DNA of 8,007 nt, taken from NCBI GenBank assembly GCA_039920305.1, contig JBDSEA010000220.1:1-8007 (forward strand), in the 5' to 3' direction. The position numbers and the translations under genes were made by a program. Positions 6,055-8,007 of the stretch are shown in pieces. This DNA is from DASRAJ01 sp039920305. Lineage in GTDB: Bacteria; Bacteroidota; Bacteroidia; Chitinophagales; UBA10324. The notes below the pieces were generated by a model. That model did no database searches and was not told where the DNA came from. It worked only from the letters and a program-made list of their open reading frames with translations. Numbering within the stretch: the stretch's first letter is position 1; every line of letters starts with the position of its first letter.

Positions 6055-6927
6055 TACCCGCTTCGCTCTTTGCCTGAATAGGGTCATTAGCTTGCTGATA
6101 TAATCATCCCCGGTACGGATGGTCACAGTGTCGCAACCGCTCCTGCTGCAGGCTGAATTGAAATAGTGCTGATACTGCTCGAACTGGTTCCGGTAATCTG
6201 ATCGGGCGGCACGGCTTGAGGTGTCGAGCAAAAGCCTTTCGCCTGATTCAGCATCACGAACCGGAAGGATGCCCACGTCCGGGATCTCCCGCTCGCGCGC
6301 ATCATGCACATGCACACAGATCACATCATGCTTCCGTGCTGCAATCATGAGCACCTCCTCGTAATCAGCACTCATAAAATCCGAGAGTATGAAAACCACG
6401 CTCCGGTGTTTCATCATATTGTTCAGGAAATGCAGCGCTTCGGCAAGGTCAGTTCCTGCGGAAGCGGGTGTAAAATTGATGAGCTCACGCACGATGCGAA
6501 GCACCTGCGAATGTCCCTTTACCGGCGGAAGAAACTTCTCCACTTTATCAGTGAAAAACATCAGGCTGATTTTATCATGATTGCCTGCCGCAGAATAGGA
6601 GAGAAGCGCGCAAATTTCCATCATCAGATCCTGCTTGAGCTGATGGGTGGTGCCAAAAAAAGAAGACCGGCTGGCATCAACCATCAGCACCACATTCAGC
6701 TCCCGCTCTTCCTCGAACACCTTAACATAGGTGTGATTGAGGCGTGCCGAAACGTTCCAGTCAATAGACCGGATGTCATCACCCGGCTGGTATTCACGCA
6801 CCTCGCTGAACGACATTCCCTGGCCCTTAAAGGCGCTGTGATACTCACCGCTGAACAGCAGGCTGCAGGAGCGGCGTGTCTTGATCTCGATCTTTCTGAC
6901 CTTTTTTATTAATTCGGCGGCGTCCAT
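6052..6927 (-). CDS. DUF58 family VWA-like protein, partner of MoxR
   Basis: This is a full-length 291-residue DUF58 protein with no signal peptide or membrane helix, so it is cytoplasmic. The DUF58 hallmark is at about 27-75: GEYHSAFKGQGMSFSEVREY, then Gln-Pro-Gly-Asp-Asp, Ile-Asp-Trp, and FEEERE. The fold is VWA-like and the metal site looks complete: Asp84-Ala-Ser86-Arg-Ser88, Thr159 in GTDL, and Ser182-Asp183. In the family this protein is encoded directly after moxR and is thought to link the ATPase to the membrane VWA proteins; that role is established only by association. The ATG at 6927 lies 13 bases after the moxR stop and gives the standard N-terminus, MDAAELIKKVRKIEIKTRR. The spacer is AT-rich without a Shine-Dalgarno sequence. 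The gene ends in four consecutive stop codons. Confidence 0.95.
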   Translation of the reverse strand: MDAAELIKKVRKIEIKTRRSCSLLFSGEYHSAFKGQGMSFSEVREYQPGDDIRSIDWNVSARLNHTYVKVFEEERELNVVLMVDASRSSFFGTTHQLKQDLMMEICALLSYSAAGNHDKISLMFFTDKVEKFLPPVKGHSQVLRIVRELINFTPASAGTDLAEALHFLNNMMKHRSVVFILSDFMSADYEEVLMIAARKHDVICVHVHDAREREIPDVGILPVRDAESGERLLLDTSSRAARSDYRNQFEQYQHYFNSACSRSGCDTVTIRTGDDYISKLMTLFRQRAKRV

Positions 6928-6940
6928 TGGAATAATTTAA

Positions 6941-7957
6941 TCAGGGTACCGGAACCGCTTTAAGCACTTCACCAATCACATCATCGGATAAAATATTTTC
7001 CGCTTCCGCCTCATAAGTAATCCCGATGCGGTGCCTAAGCACGTCCAGACATACTTCGCGCACATCATCGGGTGTAACAAACCCGCGATGCTGCATGTAG
7101 GCATGTGCCTTGGATGCAAGCGCAAGGTAGATCGTACCCCGCGGAGAGCTGCCATACTGCAGCATGCTTTTCAGCTTTGGCAATTTGTACTGATCAGGAA
7201 AGCGGGTTGCAAAAACAATATCGAGGATGTACTGCTCCACTTTTTCATCGAGGTATATCTGGCGCACCGATGCACGTGCGCGCAGAATCTCTTCAGGCTT
7301 TATTACGCTTGCTATTTCAGTTAATGATTCTGAGGTTTGCTGTCGCAGGATCAATTTTTCTTCTGCCTGATTCGGGTAAGTGATGATCACCTTGAGCATG
7401 AAGCGGTCAAGCTGTGCTTCAGGCAGGGGATAGGTTCCTTCCTGCTCAATCGGGTTCTGCGTTGCAAGAACGAGGAAAACAGGATCCATAGCATAGGTCT
7501 GGTCGCCAATGGTCACCTGCCTTTCCTGCATCGCCTGGAGCAGCGCGCTCTGCACCTTCGCCGAGGCGCGGTTGATTTCATCAGCAAGTACGAAATTGGA
7601 AAAGATGGGCCCCTTCCTGATCGTGAACTCATGCTGTTGCTGGTTATAGATCATCGTGCCGATTAGATCGGCAGGCAGCAGGTCGGGTGTAAACTGTATG
7701 CGCTGGTATTTTGTATCCACCGCACTTGCAAGGGATCGTACCGCAAGGGTTTTTGCAAGCCCGGGCATCCCTTCCAGCAGGATGTGCCCGTCAGCAAGCA
7801 GGGCCAGTATGAGGCGGTCAATCATCACCTGCTGACCAATAATGGATTTACTGAGGGAATTGCGAAGCAGATCAACAAAGGCGCTCTCGCTTTTTATTTT
7901 CTCATTCACTGCAGAAATGTCTGCGCCCCGCCTTGCTTCATTTCCAATACTGTTCAT
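6941..7957 (-). CDS. moxR: MoxR-family AAA+ ATPase
   Basis: This is a 338-residue AAA+ ATPase of the MoxR group and the first visible gene of the operon. Walker A is GMPGLAKT at 63-70, with Lys69 and Thr70 binding nucleotide. Walker B is VLADE at 123-127, followed by INRA. Sensor 1 is Asn168 in LATQNPIEQEGTYPLPEAQL, and Arg185 in LDRF is the likely arginine finger. Sensor 2 is GSSPRG at 269-274, and the C-terminal helical lid runs to about 335. All residues needed for ATP hydrolysis are present. In the family these hexamers act as cytoplasmic chaperones that insert cofactors or assemble complexes, usually with VWA proteins such as those encoded downstream. The ATG at 7957 has an AGGAG one base away, too close to be a good ribosome binding site. 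An in-frame TAA ten bases upstream excludes a longer start. The DUF58 gene follows after 13 bases. Confidence 0.96.
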   Translation of the reverse strand: MNSIGNEARRGADISAVNEKIKSESAFVDLLRNSLSKSIIGQQVMIDRLILALLADGHILLEGMPGLAKTLAVRSLASAVDTKYQRIQFTPDLLPADLIGTMIYNQQQHEFTIRKGPIFSNFVLADEINRASAKVQSALLQAMQERQVTIGDQTYAMDPVFLVLATQNPIEQEGTYPLPEAQLDRFMLKVIITYPNQAEEKLILRQQTSESLTEIASVIKPEEILRARASVRQIYLDEKVEQYILDIVFATRFPDQYKLPKLKSMLQYGSSPRGTIYLALASKAHAYMQHRGFVTPDDVREVCLDVLRHRIGITYEAEAENILSDDVIGEVLKAVPVP

Positions 7958-8007
7958 GCTCCTGAATTATTTGCGCAAATTAACAGTAAGATGGTTGACT
8001 GAGTTAG

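Noticed and set aside
6304..6912. Plus-strand open frame of 202 codons
   Set aside because: It lies wholly antisense to the DUF58 gene, whose motifs are clear. It has no recognisable domain and looks like a by-product of the coding bias on the other strand.
7976..7983. Possible -7 element (TTAATTTG on the minus strand) before moxR
   Set aside because: It is close to the Bacteroidota TAnnTTTG pattern but has no matching TTG element at the expected distance and would leave only about 12 bases of leader. Only 50 bases of upstream sequence are visible.
1..8007. CRISPR array, tRNA, rRNA, insertion sequence or attachment site
   Set aside because: Reading both strands showed no regularly spaced repeats, no tRNA-like cloverleaf, no rRNA-like segment and no transposase motif.

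Overview
The window is a stretch of a Bacteroidota genome. The evidence is a protein with a C-terminal type IX secretion (T9SS type A) sorting domain, a Bacteroides-aerotolerance (Bat) type operon, and AT-rich leaders with almost no Shine-Dalgarno sequences. A finer placement cannot be read from the sequence, although the style fits the Chitinophagales/Saprospirales/Sphingobacteriales range. All eight recognisable genes lie on the minus strand, so transcription runs from high to low coordinates.

Region 1 (7957 down to 2414) is one tightly packed operon: a MoxR-family AAA+ ATPase, a DUF58 protein, a membrane protein with a periplasmic beta-rich domain (BatD-like), BatA, BatB and BatC. The gaps are 13 and 72 bases, then a 26-base overlap, a 4-base ATGA overlap and a 5-base gap. 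The layout is that of a MoxR/von Willebrand A (VWA) chaperone system. A cytoplasmic hexameric ATPase is paired with a cytoplasmic DUF58/VWA adaptor and with membrane-anchored VWA and TPR proteins that act at or outside the inner membrane. All three VWA proteins keep a MIDAS metal site. BatD and BatE, which usually follow BatC in Bacteroidota, are not here.

Region 2 (2134-2413) is 280 bases without a convincing gene. It holds several short inverted repeats. It also holds an unexplained open frame that has no start codon and is joined to the batC end by an A9 tract in a shifted frame.

Region 3 (2133 down to 1) encodes exported proteins: a 650-residue T9SS cargo with a probable seven-bladed beta-propeller, an Fn3-like domain and a T9SS sorting domain, then the 5' end of a second exported protein (probably Kelch-type) that runs off the window at base 1. 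This region looks functionally unrelated to the Bat operon.

Nothing seen here proves a new system. The points most worth checking are the truncated Bat operon, the shifted open frame after batC, and the architecture of the propeller protein.
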